A DNA stretch of 64,000 bases from NCBI RefSeq assembly GCF_000176855.2, contig NC_015138.1:1736001-1800000 (forward strand), given 5' to 3'. Each line of letters opens with the position of its first letter. Positions within the stretch are counted from its first letter, which is position 1. The stretch is from Paracidovorax avenae ATCC 19860. Its GTDB lineage: Bacteria > Pseudomonadota > Gammaproteobacteria > Burkholderiales > Burkholderiaceae_C. The translations under genes and the position numbers were made by a program. The notes below the pieces were generated by a model. It worked only from the letters and a program-made list of their open reading frames with translations, made no database searches and had not been told where the DNA came from. Positions 8,397 through 18,743 of this stretch are shown here, one piece after another.

Positions 8397-9836
8397 ATGG
8401 ATTCTTCTGTCTCGAACGCCGCGCACTACAACGACACGGTCGTGCGGCAGTTTTCAATCATGGCCGTGGTGTGGGGGGTGGTCGGCATGCTGGTCGGCGT
8501 GGTCATCGCCGCGCAGCTCGCCTGGCCCGAACTCAACTTCGGCATTCCGTGGCTCAGCTACGGCCGCCTGCGCCCGCTGCACACCAACGCGGTGATCTTC
8601 GCGTTCGGCGGCTGCGCGCTGTTCGCCACCAGCTACTACGTGGTGCAGCGCACGGGACAGGTGCGCCTGTTCGCGGGCCGGCTTGCCTCGTTCACGTTCT
8701 GGGGCTGGCAGGCGGTTATCGTGGCCGCGGCCATCAGCCTGCCGCTAGGCTACACCACGGGCAAGGAATACGCCGAGCTCGAGTGGCCGATCGACATCCT
8801 GATCACGCTGGTGTGGGTGTCGTACGCCATCGTGTTCTTCGGCACCGTGGGCAAGCGCCGCGTGAAGCACATCTACGTGGCCAACTGGTTCTTCGGCGGC
8901 TTCATCCTCGCCGTGGCGCTGCTGCACGTGGTCAACAGCGCGGAAGTGCCCGCGGGCTGGATGAAGAGCTACTCGGCCTACGCCGGCGTGCAGGACGCGA
9001 TGGTGCAGTGGTGGTACGGCCATAACGCCGTGGGCTTCTTCCTCACGGCCGGCTTCCTGGGAATGATGTACTACTTCATCCCGAAGCAGGCCGGCCGCCC
9101 GGTGTACAGCTACCGCCTGTCGATCGTGCACTTCTGGGCGCTGATCTTCACCTACATGTGGGCGGGTCCCCACCACCTGCACTACACCGCGCTGCCCGAC
9201 TGGACGCAGTCCGTGGGCATGGTGTTCTCGCTGATCCTGCTGGCGCCCAGCTGGGGCGGGATGATCAACGGGATCATGACCCTCTCGGGCGCCTGGCACA
9301 AGCTGCGCGACGATCCCATCCTGCGCTTCCTGATCGTGTCGCTGTCGTTCTACGGCATGGCCACGTTCGAGGGCCCGATGATGTCCATCAAGACGGTGAA
9401 CGCCCTGAGCCACTACACCGACTGGACCGTGGGCCACGTGCACGCCGGCGCCCTCGGCTGGGTGGGCCTGATCACGATGGGCTCGCTCTACTACCTCGTG
9501 CCGCGCCTGTTCGGCCGCGAGAAGATGCACTCCATCAAGGCGATCGAGCTGCACTTCTGGATGGCCACCATCGGCATCGTGCTCTACATCGCCGCCATGT
9601 GGATCGCCGGCGTGATGCAGGGCCTGATGTGGCGCGCGGTAAATGCCGACGGCACGCTCACCTACACCTTCGTCGAGAGCGTGAAGGCCACCTATCCCTT
9701 CTACGTCATCCGCTTCGCCGGCGGCCTGCTCTACCTCGCGGGCATGGTGGTGATGGCCTGGAACGTGTGGAAGACCGCCATGGCCGGCCGCTCGGTCAAG
9801 GTGCAGATCCCGGCCGTGGCACCTGCCCACGCCTGA
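8397..9836 (+). CDS. ccoN: cbb3-type cytochrome c oxidase subunit I (CcoN/FixN)
   Basis: Catalytic subunit of 479 residues carrying the low-spin haem b and the haem b3-CuB centre, with about twelve membrane helices. The purine-rich AAAAGAGG 7 bp upstream supports the ATG at 8397. His ligands are visible in [38 protein letters not shown] (CuB ligands) and [16 protein letters not shown]. The length is normal for the family. It heads the structural operon ccoNOQP, probably activated by FNR at low oxygen. Confidence 0.96.
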   Translation: MDSSVSNAAHYNDTVVRQFSIMAVVWGVVGMLVGVVIAAQLAWPELNFGIPWLSYGRLRPLHTNAVIFAFGGCALFATSYYVVQRTGQVRLFAGRLASFTFWGWQAVIVAAAISLPLGYTTGKEYAELEWPIDILITLVWVSYAIVFFGTVGKRRVKHIYVANWFFGGFILAVALLHVVNSAEVPAGWMKSYSAYAGVQDAMVQWWYGHNAVGFFLTAGFLGMMYYFIPKQAGRPVYSYRLSIVHFWALIFTYMWAGPHHLHYTALPDWTQSVGMVFSLILLAPSWGGMINGIMTLSGAWHKLRDDPILRFLIVSLSFYGMATFEGPMMSIKTVNALSHYTDWTVGHVHAGALGWVGLITMGSLYYLVPRLFGREKMHSIKAIELHFWMATIGIVLYIAAMWIAGVMQGLMWRAVNADGTLTYTFVESVKATYPFYVIRFAGGLLYLAGMVVMAWNVWKTAMAGRSVKVQIPAVAPAHA

Positions 9837-9853
9837 AACCCTGGAGCGCTTTC

Positions 9854-10483
9854 ATGTCCGACAACACAACGACAAAAGCCGGCTTCTCCCACGAGAAGAT
9901 CGAGACCAACAACTTCCTCATGATCGTGCTGATCGTGCTGGTGGTGGCCATCGGCGGCCTGGCGGAAATCGTGCCGCTGTTCTTCCAGAAGTCCACCACC
10001 GAGCCGGTCAACGGCGTGCAGCCCTACACGGCCACCCAGCTGCTGGGGCGCGACATCTACCTGCGCGAGGGCTGCTACAACTGCCACTCGCAGATGATCC
10101 GCCCGTTCCGCGCCGAGACGCTGCGCTATGGCCACTACTCCGTGGCCGGCGAGTTCGTCTATGACCACCCGTTCCAGTGGGGCAGCAAGCGCACGGGCCC
10201 CGACCTGCACCGCGTGGGCGGCAAGTACAGCGACGAATGGCACCGCATCCACCTGAACAACCCGCGCGACGTGGTGCCGGAGTCCAACATGCCCGCCTAC
10301 TCCTGGCTGGAGAAAACCCCGGTGGACCCGTCCGTCGCCGCACCCCGCATGAAGGCGCTGCGCACCGTGGGCGTGCCCTACACCGACGAGCAGATCGCCG
10401 GTGCGGCCGAGGAGGTCAAGGGCAAGACCGAGCTGGACGTGCTGGTGGCCTACCTGCAGGTCATGGGCCGCGCGCTCAAGTAA
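9854..10483 (+). CDS. ccoO: cbb3-type oxidase mono-haem subunit II (CcoO/FixO)
   Basis: Membrane-anchored c-type cytochrome of 209 residues. The start at 9854 gives a short cytoplasmic N-terminus, one transmembrane helix ([20 protein letters not shown]) and a periplasmic domain with the haem c site GCYNCHSQM (Cys about 74, His about 78). The axial Met is probably in [10 protein letters not shown]. It follows ccoN by 17 bp and precedes ccoQ by 12 bp. Confidence 0.95.
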   Translation: MSDNTTTKAGFSHEKIETNNFLMIVLIVLVVAIGGLAEIVPLFFQKSTTEPVNGVQPYTATQLLGRDIYLREGCYNCHSQMIRPFRAETLRYGHYSVAGEFVYDHPFQWGSKRTGPDLHRVGGKYSDEWHRIHLNNPRDVVPESNMPAYSWLEKTPVDPSVAAPRMKALRTVGVPYTDEQIAGAAEEVKGKTELDVLVAYLQVMGRALK

Positions 10484-10495
10484 GGGGAGACCGCC

Positions 10496-10675
10496 ATGGA
10501 CATCACCACCGTGCGCATCGCCGCGACGCTGATCTCGTTCGCCCTGTTCCTCGGAATCCTGGCCTGGACGTTCTCCCGCGGCAACCGGTCCCGGTTCGAG
10601 GAGGCGGCGCAGCTGCCGTTCACCGAGCCGGACGCTCCACTGAATTCTTTCGAGAACGAGAAGAACCATGAGTGA
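10496..10675 (+). CDS. ccoQ: cbb3 oxidase small subunit CcoQ
   Basis: Short membrane protein of 59 residues found by reading the gap between ccoO and ccoP. It begins MDITTVRIAATLISFALFLG after an AAGGGGAG ribosome binding site, has one transmembrane helix (about 7-25) and then a polar tail rich in Arg, Glu and Asn. Position, size and topology match CcoQ/FixQ, which stabilises the complex. The stop codon overlaps the ccoP start by eight bases. Confidence 0.9.
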   Translation: MDITTVRIAATLISFALFLGILAWTFSRGNRSRFEEAAQLPFTEPDAPLNSFENEKNHE

Positions 10676-11603
10676 CTTCACCCACAATTTCTGGTCGGTG
10701 TACGTCGTCGCACTGACCCTCGGCGGCATCGCCGGCTGTCTCATCCTGCTGTGGATCACCGCGCGCAAGAAGGTCGAGCCGCGCGCGGACAACACCACGG
10801 GCCACGTCTGGGACGGCGATCTCACCGAGATGGACAACCCGATGCCGCGCTGGTGGATGTGGCTGTTCGTCATCACCATCGTGTTCGGCCTGGGCTACCT
10901 GGCCGCCTATCCGGGCCTGGGACGCTTCAGCGGCCAGCTGGGCTGGTCGCAGCGCGGCGAGTACGAAAATGAAATGGCCAAGGCCCGTGCCGAACTGGAG
11001 CCGCTCTACGCGCGCTTCGCCGCGATGAGCACCGAGCAGGCCGCCGCCAGCCCCGAGGCCATGGCCATCGGCGAGCGCCTGTTCATGAACAACTGCGCAC
11101 AGTGCCATGGCTCCGACGCGCGCGGCAGCAAGGGCTTCCCGAACCTGGCCGACAACGACTGGCTGCACGGCGGCGCACCCGCCAACATCCGCGAGACGAT
11201 CGAGAAGGGCCGCATCGGCACCATGCCCCCCATGGCGGCGGCCGTCGGTTCGGCCGAGGACGTGCGCAACCTCGCGCACTACGTGCTGAGCCTGTCGGGC
11301 AGCCCGCACGATTCGCTGCGCGCCTCGCTGGGCAAGTCCAAGTTCACGGTGTGCGCGGCCTGCCATGGCATGGACGGCAAGGGCAACACCGCGCTGGGCG
11401 CGCCGAACCTGACCGACGACATCTGGCTCCACGGCTGGGGCGAGGGCGCCATCACCGCCATGATCAACAACGGCAAGGTGAACCAGATGCCCGCGCAGGC
11501 CGGCAAGCTCACCGATGCGCAGATCGGCGTGCTGACCGCCTACGTCTGGGGCCTGTCCAACAAGCCGGGCGCGAACACCGCCGCGGCGGCCCCGGCGAAC
11601 TGA
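10668..11603 (+). CDS. ccoP: cbb3-type oxidase di-haem subunit III (CcoP/FixP)
   Basis: Membrane-anchored di-haem cytochrome c of 311 residues that passes electrons to CcoO/CcoN. There are two N-terminal hydrophobic segments (about residues 8-30 and 60-84), then two haem c domains with CAQCH (about residue 143) and CAACH (about residue 229). Axial Met candidates follow in GTMPPM and NQMPAQAG. The N-terminal segment with WDGDLTEMDNPMPRWW is the characteristic CcoP linker. Confidence 0.95.
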   Translation: MSDFTHNFWSVYVVALTLGGIAGCLILLWITARKKVEPRADNTTGHVWDGDLTEMDNPMPRWWMWLFVITIVFGLGYLAAYPGLGRFSGQLGWSQRGEYENEMAKARAELEPLYARFAAMSTEQAAASPEAMAIGERLFMNNCAQCHGSDARGSKGFPNLADNDWLHGGAPANIRETIEKGRIGTMPPMAAAVGSAEDVRNLAHYVLSLSGSPHDSLRASLGKSKFTVCAACHGMDGKGNTALGAPNLTDDIWLHGWGEGAITAMINNGKVNQMPAQAGKLTDAQIGVLTAYVWGLSNKPGANTAAAAPAN

Positions 11604-11608
11604 ACCGA

Positions 11609-11659
11609 GGGACCGCATCCAGGGGCGCCGCCGGCCGGCGCGCCGCCCCTGACGGTCCC
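11609..11659 (+). other. Long GC-rich hairpin between ccoP and ccoG
   Basis: Nested inverted repeats: outer arms GGGACCG (11609-11615) and CGGTCCC (11653-11659), and inner arms AGGGGCG (11621-11627) and CGCCCCT (11644-11650), with a further GC-rich palindromic core. No U-run follows, so it may be an mRNA-stability or processing stem that sets lower ccoGH expression rather than a full terminator. Confidence 0.6.
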
Positions 11660-11720
11660 ACGCGCAATCCCTGCTCCCACGACACGAGACCGCCGGCCCA
11701 CAGAGCAAAGCAGAACCCAC

Positions 11721-13169
<1,449 letters not shown>

Positions 13170-13260
13170 AGCGGCGAGGGCGGTTGGTGTTATTCAGTAT
13201 GGCAGGCCCCTGCAACCCTGTGGTGTGATGGGGCCGTGGTGACGAAGGAAGGAGTTCGAG

Positions 13261-13545
13261 ATGGCGCAAAAAACGACATCGGCCGCCGTGGCGGCCCAGC
13301 CCTGGTGGAAGTTCGGCCACGTGTGGATGGTGATCGCCGGGCCCGCGATCGTGGTGGTCGCCGGCACGACAACGGCATGGCTGGCCGTGCGGCAGCCTGA
13401 TCCGGTGGTGGCGGAGGACTATTACCGCCAGGGCATCGAGATCAACCGCACGCTCGAGCGGGAGCGCGCGCGTGCCGCGGCCATGGAGCCGGCGATGAAG
13501 GCGCGCAACCACGCGGCCACGCCGGCAGGGGACCAGCCGCGCTGA
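13261..13545 (+). CDS. ccoH: FixH-like protein (CcoH), cbb3 oxidase assembly
   Basis: Protein of 94 residues with one transmembrane helix (VWMVIAGPAIVVVAGTTTAW) and a periplasmic segment containing DPVVAEDYYRQGIEINRTLE, the diagnostic FixH motif. It is shorter than classical FixH (about 150-170 residues): the C-terminal beta domain is missing and replaced by a short polar tail. Short CcoH forms occur in betaproteobacteria. AAGGAAGGAG gives a good ribosome binding site. It lies 91 bp after ccoG. Confidence 0.82.
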   Translation: MAQKTTSAAVAAQPWWKFGHVWMVIAGPAIVVVAGTTTAWLAVRQPDPVVAEDYYRQGIEINRTLERERARAAAMEPAMKARNHAATPAGDQPR

Positions 13546-13629
13546 GTACCGCGGCTGGCCTGGCGGGCACCGGAGCCCGATGTGTTCCGTTCGTTTTCGA
13601 CACCGATGACTGCAAAGGAGGAGATCGCG

Positions 13630-13917
13630 ATGAGAACCCAACGCTGGATGTGGATCGCCTGGCCCGCCTTCCTGGTGGCAGGACTGATCGAGATGGTGGT
13701 ATTCGCCTTCGTGGACCCGGCCGCCCTGCACTGGTCCGACCAACCCCTCGCCCTCTCGCGCGAGGGCGTCTATACGGTGGCGTTCTTCGTGTTCTGGGCG
13801 CTGTGCATGCTCTCCAGCGCCCTCACCACGCTGCTGTCCATGTCGCCCTTCGAGCTCAACCGCTGCCCCGTTCCCACGGGCGAGCGCCCGATGGAGTGCG
13901 GCAAGTTTTCGCAGTGA
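13630..13917 (+). CDS. Small two-helix membrane protein of the cco cluster
   Basis: Hypothetical protein of 95 residues. The start at 13630 follows a strong AAAGGAGGAG site; an earlier in-frame ATG at 13582 has none. Two membrane helices are clear (MWIAWPAFLVAGLIEMVVFA and VYTVAFFVFWALCMLSSALT), joined by a loop with DPAALHW. The tail contains two Cys (FELNRCPVP and MECGKFSQ). No function is recognised. Its place between ccoH and fnr suggests a role linked to the oxidase. Confidence 0.8.
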   Translation: MRTQRWMWIAWPAFLVAGLIEMVVFAFVDPAALHWSDQPLALSREGVYTVAFFVFWALCMLSSALTTLLSMSPFELNRCPVPTGERPMECGKFSQ

Positions 13918-14066
13918 GGGCGGGGCGGCTGTCAGCGCATGTGATGGCTTGCAGGCAAAAAGGCCGTCGTGGCGACAGGGGCCTGGCGGCTGCTTGGTGA
14001 GGGTTCTGGGTTTTCACGCAGAGCATTCGCGTAGCGCAAGGCCCACGAAGATACGCGGCCGTGCCG

Positions 14067-14200
14067 ATCAGAAGGCCGCGGAGCAGGCCACGCCAGCAGA
14101 CGCCGTGGAACCGGCTTCGCCGGGCCACTGGTGTCGTCCCCCTTCCCGCGGCGCGCAGCGCGGCGAGAGAAGGGGGAAGGCGCGCAGCGCCTCAGGGGGA
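14067..14200 (-). repeat. Dispersed structured repeat, copy A (3' of fnr)
   Basis: Read on the minus strand this element starts two bases after the fnr stop codon. It contains a small hairpin (AGGCGC-TGC-GCGCCT, 14178-14192), then a larger imperfect hairpin built from CCCCCTTC...GAAGGGGG arms (14137-14177), then a conserved tail that includes GGCCTGCTCCGCGGCCTTCT. A second copy in the same relative position lies at 41305-41440. The remaining 149 bp to the small membrane-protein gene at 13630-13917 hold nothing recognisable. Confidence 0.8.
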
Positions 14201-14202
14201 TG

Positions 14203-14922
14203 TCAGTTACAGGCTTGGCTATTGACGATCCGCTTGAGCGCATCCGGCTCGACGATGCGCACGTGCCGCTGCTTGACCTCGACGATGCCTTCCTCGACGA
14301 ATTTCGAGAAGGTGCGGCTCACGGTTTCCAGCTTGAGGCCCAGGTAGCTGCCGATCTCCTCGCGCGTCATGCGCAGCACCAGTTCGGATTGCGAGAATCC
14401 CCGCGCATGCAGGCGCTGCACGAGGTTGAGCAGGAAGGCCGCGAGGCGTTCCTCGGCGCGCATGCTGCCCAGCAGCAGCATTACGCCGTGCTCGCGCACG
14501 ATCTCGCGGCTCATGATCTTGTGGACGTGGTGCTGCAGGGCCGTGACTTCGCGCGACAGCTCCTCGATGCGTTCGAAGGGCATGACGCACACCTCGGCGT
14601 CCTCCAGCGCGACGGCGTCGCAGGTGTGGTGGTCGCTGACGATGCCGTCGAGCCCGATGATCTCGCCGGCCATCTGGAAGCCCGTCACCTGGTCGCGCCC
14701 GTCCTCGGTGGCCACGCAGGTCTTGAAGAAGCCCGTGCGGATGGCGAAGAGCGACGTGAAGGCCTCGCCGTTGCGGAACAGCGTGCCGCCGCGCTTGACC
14801 TTGCGGCGCGTGGCGACGATGTCATCGATGCGCTGCAGCTGCTGCTCGTTCAGGCCCAGCGGCATGCAGAGCTCGCGCAGGTTGCAGTTCGAGCAGGCGA
14901 CCTTGATGGTGTGCGGATTCAT
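14203..14922 (-). CDS. fnr: FNR/Anr oxygen-responsive transcription regulator
   Basis: CRP/FNR-family regulator of 239 residues. Four Cys fit the oxygen-labile [4Fe-4S] cluster: C10, C13 and C19 (ACSNCNLRELC) and C112 (AEVCVMPFE), matching C20/23/29/122 of E. coli FNR. The recognition helix contains LETVSR, with the Glu-Ser-Arg set that reads TTGA half-sites, and several such sites are present in the window. The ATG at 14922 has GGAAGG upstream; a longer frame to 14964 is possible. It is divergent from hemN, sharing a 216-bp region with an FNR box 149 bp from this start. Confidence 0.94.
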   Translation of the reverse strand: MNPHTIKVACSNCNLRELCMPLGLNEQQLQRIDDIVATRRKVKRGGTLFRNGEAFTSLFAIRTGFFKTCVATEDGRDQVTGFQMAGEIIGLDGIVSDHHTCDAVALEDAEVCVMPFERIEELSREVTALQHHVHKIMSREIVREHGVMLLLGSMRAEERLAAFLLNLVQRLHARGFSQSELVLRMTREEIGSYLGLKLETVSRTFSKFVEEGIVEVKQRHVRIVEPDALKRIVNSQACN

Positions 14923-15070
14923 GGATGAGCAGCCTTCCCTTCTGTGTTCTATCTCGCTGTGCATGCAGGCCAGCCACGGTGCGGACGCATGGCAGGAGCG
15001 CAGGCGTGCAGGAAGAATGTGGCGGGCGACTGTGATGCGTCAATTGTCGCAGCGACGCGCGTCCAAATGC

Positions 15071-15084
15071 TTGACCGGCGTCAA
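15071..15084 (+). promoter_or_regulatory. FNR box upstream of hemN
   Basis: TTGAC-CGGC-GTCAA lies 55 bp before the hemN ATG. A CACATT hexamer at 15108-15113 is 33 bp from the box centre, close to the class II arrangement. The site also lies upstream of fnr, so autoregulation is possible. Confidence 0.82.
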
Positions 15085-15138
15085 GGACACGGGCGCGGGA
15101 CATGGGGCACATTGTGAATCGATAAGGAATTCCGCACC

Positions 15139-16521
15139 ATGAACGCTGTGACTCCCGAGCTTTTGCGCCGCTTCGACGTGCCGGGCCCCCGCTATACCTC
15201 CTACCCGACCGCGGACCGGTTCGTGGAGGCCTTCGGCGCGGACGAGTACGTGCTGGCGCTGCAGCAGCGCCGCCTCGGCTCGGCCGCCAAGGCCGTGCCC
15301 CTCTCGCTATATGTGCACATCCCGTTCTGCGAATCGTTGTGCTATTACTGCGCGTGCAACAAGATCATCACGCGCCACCCCGAGCGCGCCGACGTGTACC
15401 TGCGCTACCTCAGCCGCGAGATCGATCTGCACATGGCGCACTGCGCGCCCGGCCATGCGGTGAGCCAGCTGCACATCGGCGGCGGCAGTCCCACCTTCCT
15501 GGGCGACGACGCGCTGCAGGAGCTGATGAACATGCTGCGCCGCAGCTTCACGCTCGTGCCCGGGGGGGAGTATTCCATCGAGGTCGATCCCCGCACGGTG
15601 GATGCCCAGCGGCTCGCGCGGCTGGCGGAGCTGGGCTTCAACCGGCTGAGCTTCGGCGTGCAGGATTTCGATCCGGCCGTGCAGAAGGCGGTACACCGCG
15701 TGCAGCCGGCCGAGCAGGTCTTCGCGCTGGTGCAGGAGGCGCGGCGGATCGGCTTCGAGTCCGTCAACGTGGACCTGATCTACGGCCTGCCGCGGCAGAC
15801 GCCCGAGTCGTTCGACCGCACCCTGGCCCAGGTGTGCGAACTGCGGCCCGACCGCATCGCGCTCTATGCCTACGCCCACCTGCCCGAGCGCTTCAAGCCG
15901 CAGCGGCGCATCGTGTCGGCCGAGCTGCCGATGGCCTCCGCCAAGGTGTCGATGCTGTCGCGCTCGCTCAACGCCTTCCAGGAGGCGGGCTACGTGTACG
16001 TGGGCATGGACCACTTCGCGCTGCCGGGCGACGCGCTGGCCGTGGCCAAGCGGCAGGGCCGGCTGCACCGCAACTTCCAGGGCTATAGCACCCAGCCGGA
16101 CTGCGACCTGATCGCGCTGGGCGTGTCCGCCATCGGCCGCATCGGCGCCACGTACAGCCAGAACGCCAAGACCCTGGACGAGTACTACGACCTCATCAAC
16201 CAGGGCCGGCTGCCGGTGGTGCGCGGCCTCGCGCTGACGCGTGACGACCTCGTGCGCCGCTCCGTCATCATGGCCCTCATGTGCCAGGGCGAGGTGCTGT
16301 TCGAGCCGATGGAGCAGTCGTGGCTGATCGATTTCCGGCGGTATTTCGCCGCGGAAATCGAGGTGCTCGAAGGCATGGCCGGCGACGGCCTCGTCACGGT
16401 GGGCGAGGACGGCATCAGCGTGACGGAGATGGGCTGGTTCTTCGTGCGCGGCGTGGCCATGGTGTTCGACCGCTACCTGCAGGCGGACCGCAACCGCGCA
16501 CGGTTCTCCCGGATCATCTGA
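15139..16521 (+). CDS. hemN: Oxygen-independent coproporphyrinogen III oxidase (HemN)
   Basis: Radical-SAM enzyme of 460 residues that decarboxylates coproporphyrinogen III to protoporphyrinogen IX without oxygen. The cluster motif CESLCYYC (C64, C68, C71, with C73 also present) matches E. coli HemN. The N-terminal RYTSYPTADRF and GGGSPTFL segments are conserved. The length is normal. FNR control is likely from the upstream box. It supplies haem for the cbb3 oxidase under low oxygen. Confidence 0.96.
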   Translation: MNAVTPELLRRFDVPGPRYTSYPTADRFVEAFGADEYVLALQQRRLGSAAKAVPLSLYVHIPFCESLCYYCACNKIITRHPERADVYLRYLSREIDLHMAHCAPGHAVSQLHIGGGSPTFLGDDALQELMNMLRRSFTLVPGGEYSIEVDPRTVDAQRLARLAELGFNRLSFGVQDFDPAVQKAVHRVQPAEQVFALVQEARRIGFESVNVDLIYGLPRQTPESFDRTLAQVCELRPDRIALYAYAHLPERFKPQRRIVSAELPMASAKVSMLSRSLNAFQEAGYVYVGMDHFALPGDALAVAKRQGRLHRNFQGYSTQPDCDLIALGVSAIGRIGATYSQNAKTLDEYYDLINQGRLPVVRGLALTRDDLVRRSVIMALMCQGEVLFEPMEQSWLIDFRRYFAAEIEVLEGMAGDGLVTVGEDGISVTEMGWFFVRGVAMVFDRYLQADRNRARFSRII

Positions 16522-16550
16522 GAGCCCTTTTCTTTCTTGCAGGAGCCGCC

Positions 16551-17342
16551 ATGCCCGACGCACTGATCTGGACGGCCTTCGCCATGGGACTGGCGGGCGG
16601 GCCGCACTGCCTGGCGATGTGCGCGGCCCCCTGCGCCGCGATCGTGGGCGGGCCGCAGGGCGGCGGGGCGGCTGCCCTGGCGCCCCTGCGCCGGTACGGC
16701 TCCGTGCATGCCACGGCAGGGGCGCCCGCCGCCTGCGCCGCGCCGGCGGCGACCGGACCGGGCGGCCTGCTGCGCGGCGGCGCGGCGCGCACCGCGGTTT
16801 TCCACCTCGCCCGGATGGCCGGCTACGGGCTGGCCGGGGCCGCCGCGGCGCTGGCGATGGACCGACTGGCCTGGCTGACCCAGCAGTCCGCGGCCCTGCG
16901 GCCGGCGTGGACGCTGCTGCACGTGGGCATGCTGGCCTGGGGCATCCTGATGGCCCTGCAGGCGCGCCAGCCGGCCTGGGTGGAGCGGGCCGGCCGCGCG
17001 GTCTGGGCCCGCGTCGGCCCCGGCGTGCGCGCTCCAGGCGGCCTCGCGGTGGCCGGGCTGGCGTGGGCCCTGATGCCGTGCGGGCTGCTGTATTCGGCCC
17101 TGCTGGTGGCAGCGCTGGCCGGCAACCCGGCGCAGGGGGCCGCTGCGATGGCCGCATTCGGCGGCGGCGGCGCGCTCTGGCTGCTGGGTGGCGCCTGGGC
17201 CTGGCGGCGGCTCCGCTCACGGGTGGATGCTGCGCGCGCCACGTGGGGAACGCGGTTCGCCGGCGTGCTGCTGGCGGCCGTGGCCGCCTGGGCGCTCTGG
17301 ATGGACGTGGGGCGCCAGGCACTGGAGCCCTGGTGTCGCTGA
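16551..17342 (+). CDS. SafE/DsbD_2-type membrane protein next to the cco cluster
   Basis: Hydrophobic protein of 263 residues with about six membrane helices, of the 'sulfite exporter TauE/SafE' (DsbD_2/UreH-like) family that is often encoded beside cbb3 oxidase genes. The first helix carries GLAGGPHCLAMCAAPC, with conserved Pro, His and Cys; a later helix reads GLAWALMPCGLLYSALLVA with the second conserved PCG. These Cys and His could handle copper or thiols. The substrate is unknown. AGGAG precedes the ATG by 5 bp. A terminator follows at 17406. Confidence 0.82.
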   Translation: MPDALIWTAFAMGLAGGPHCLAMCAAPCAAIVGGPQGGGAAALAPLRRYGSVHATAGAPAACAAPAATGPGGLLRGGAARTAVFHLARMAGYGLAGAAAALAMDRLAWLTQQSAALRPAWTLLHVGMLAWGILMALQARQPAWVERAGRAVWARVGPGVRAPGGLAVAGLAWALMPCGLLYSALLVAALAGNPAQGAAAMAAFGGGGALWLLGGAWAWRRLRSRVDAARATWGTRFAGVLLAAVAAWALWMDVGRQALEPWCR

Positions 17343-17405
17343 AGCGGTACATTTGTCGCGGACTCGGAAACAGCTGCTCACGAACTGGTGATAATGGTTT
17401 CGAAT

Positions 17406-17432
17406 GAGAGGCGTTACGCGCCTCTCTTATTT
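17406..17432 (+). terminator. Rho-independent terminator after hemN-SafE genes
   Basis: GAGAGGCG and CGCCTCTC form an 8-bp stem around a TTACG loop and are followed by TTATTT. It lies 64 bp after the SafE-like gene and just before the HD-GYP gene. Confidence 0.85.
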
Positions 17433-17444
17433 CGTGACCTCCCC

Positions 17445-18743
17445 GTGAACTCCTCCCTCCTCATCGACGTCGCCCTGCTGCGCGTCGGCATGTACATCCA
17501 GCTGGAACTGGGATGGATGAACCATCCTTTTCCGGTGAGCAGCTTCCGGATCGCGTCCGGAGACCAGATCGCCACCCTGCAATCCCTGGGGCTGGAGCAG
17601 GTGCGATGGGTGCCAGGGCGCAGCGATGCCGCGGTGCGCGCGGCAATGGAGGCTCCCGCATCCGCGCCACCAGGTTCTGCGGAACCAGCCCCCATGTCCG
17701 GCGCCGGTTCCGGCACCCCATCGGGTGCCGAACCGGCGGGTGTGCTCCATGCGCGCCTGGAGGCCCAGCGCCGCGCCCTGGCCCGCTGCGACGAGCAGTT
17801 CGCGCGGGCCACGCGGGTGTACGAGCGCCTGGCGCTGCACGTGGAGCAGGATCCGGCCGAGGCGCGCAAGGCCACCGAGTCCCTGGTCCGCGGCTGCGTG
17901 GACGAACTCATGGCCCACGGCGATTCCGCGGTCCGCCTGCTGTCGGAGCGGGCCGGCACGCGCGCCGCGCTGCATTCCGTCAACGTGGCGGTATTGTCCC
18001 TGCTGCTGGGCAAGTCGCTGGGAATGCGCGGGGACGACCTCGGTGACCTGGGCATCGCGGCGCTGCTGCACGACCTGGGCAAGATCTCCCTGCCGCCGCA
18101 CGTCGCCCAGCCCAGCGCCGCGCTGGGCCCGGCCGACCAGGCCCTCTACGAGGCGCACGTGGGCGAATCCGTGGTATTGGCACAGCGCATGGGCCTGGGC
18201 CGGGCGGTGGTCTCGGCCATCGCCCAGCACCACGAACGGGCCGATGGCGGCGGTTTCCCGCTCGGGCTGCGGGGGACCGACCTGGGCCGGGCGGGCCAGG
18301 TGCTCGCGCTGGTGAACCACTATGACCGGCTGTGCAACCCATTGCGCGGCGCGGCCCCGCTGACGCCGCACGAGGCGCTGTCCGTGCTGTTCGCCCAGCA
18401 CAAGTCCCGTTTCGACGCCCAGGTGCTGCAGTGCTTCATCCGGCTGATGGGGGTGTACCCCGCGGGATCGATCGTGCAGCTCACCAATGAACGCTATGCC
18501 ATCGTGGTGGCGGTGGATTCGGCCCGGCCGCTGCGGCCGCAGGTGATCGTGCACGACGGCAGCGTGCCGCGCGACGAGGCGCTGGTGCTCGACCTGGAGC
18601 GCTCGCCGGACCTGGGCATCCGCCGCAGCCTGCGCCCGGCGCAGTTGCCGCGCGACGCACTGGATTACCTGTCGCCGCGCAAGCGCATTTGCTACTTCTT
18701 CGAGAGGGCGCTGGTGGCGGGCCCGGACGAGGTGCCGCAGTGA
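17445..18743 (+). CDS. HD-GYP domain cyclic-di-GMP phosphodiesterase with N-terminal DUF3391
   Basis: Protein of about 432 residues. The first 60 residues (IDVALLRVGMYIQLELGW) match the DUF3391 module that precedes HD-GYP domains. The catalytic core shows LLHDLGKISLP (HD pair) and HHERADGGGFP, where the usual GYP reads GFP. The likely role is hydrolysis of cyclic-di-GMP. GTG at 17445 is chosen because upstream ATGs (17391) lie inside the terminator stem, but its ribosome binding site is weak; ATG 17490 is an alternative. The stop overlaps the next start by four bases. Confidence 0.86.
   Translation: MNSSLLIDVALLRVGMYIQLELGWMNHPFPVSSFRIASGDQIATLQSLGLEQVRWVPGRSDAAVRAAMEAPASAPPGSAEPAPMSGAGSGTPSGAEPAGVLHARLEAQRRALARCDEQFARATRVYERLALHVEQDPAEARKATESLVRGCVDELMAHGDSAVRLLSERAGTRAALHSVNVAVLSLLLGKSLGMRGDDLGDLGIAALLHDLGKISLPPHVAQPSAALGPADQALYEAHVGESVVLAQRMGLGRAVVSAIAQHHERADGGGFPLGLRGTDLGRAGQVLALVNHYDRLCNPLRGAAPLTPHEALSVLFAQHKSRFDAQVLQCFIRLMGVYPAGSIVQLTNERYAIVVAVDSARPLRPQVIVHDGSVPRDEALVLDLERSPDLGIRRSLRPAQLPRDALDYLSPRKRICYFFERALVAGPDEVPQ

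Noticed and set aside
15020..15070. Second FNR-like site (TGTGATGCGTCAATT) upstream of hemN
   Set aside because: The half-sites are separated by four bases instead of six between TGA and TCA cores, so it does not fit the FNR spacing.
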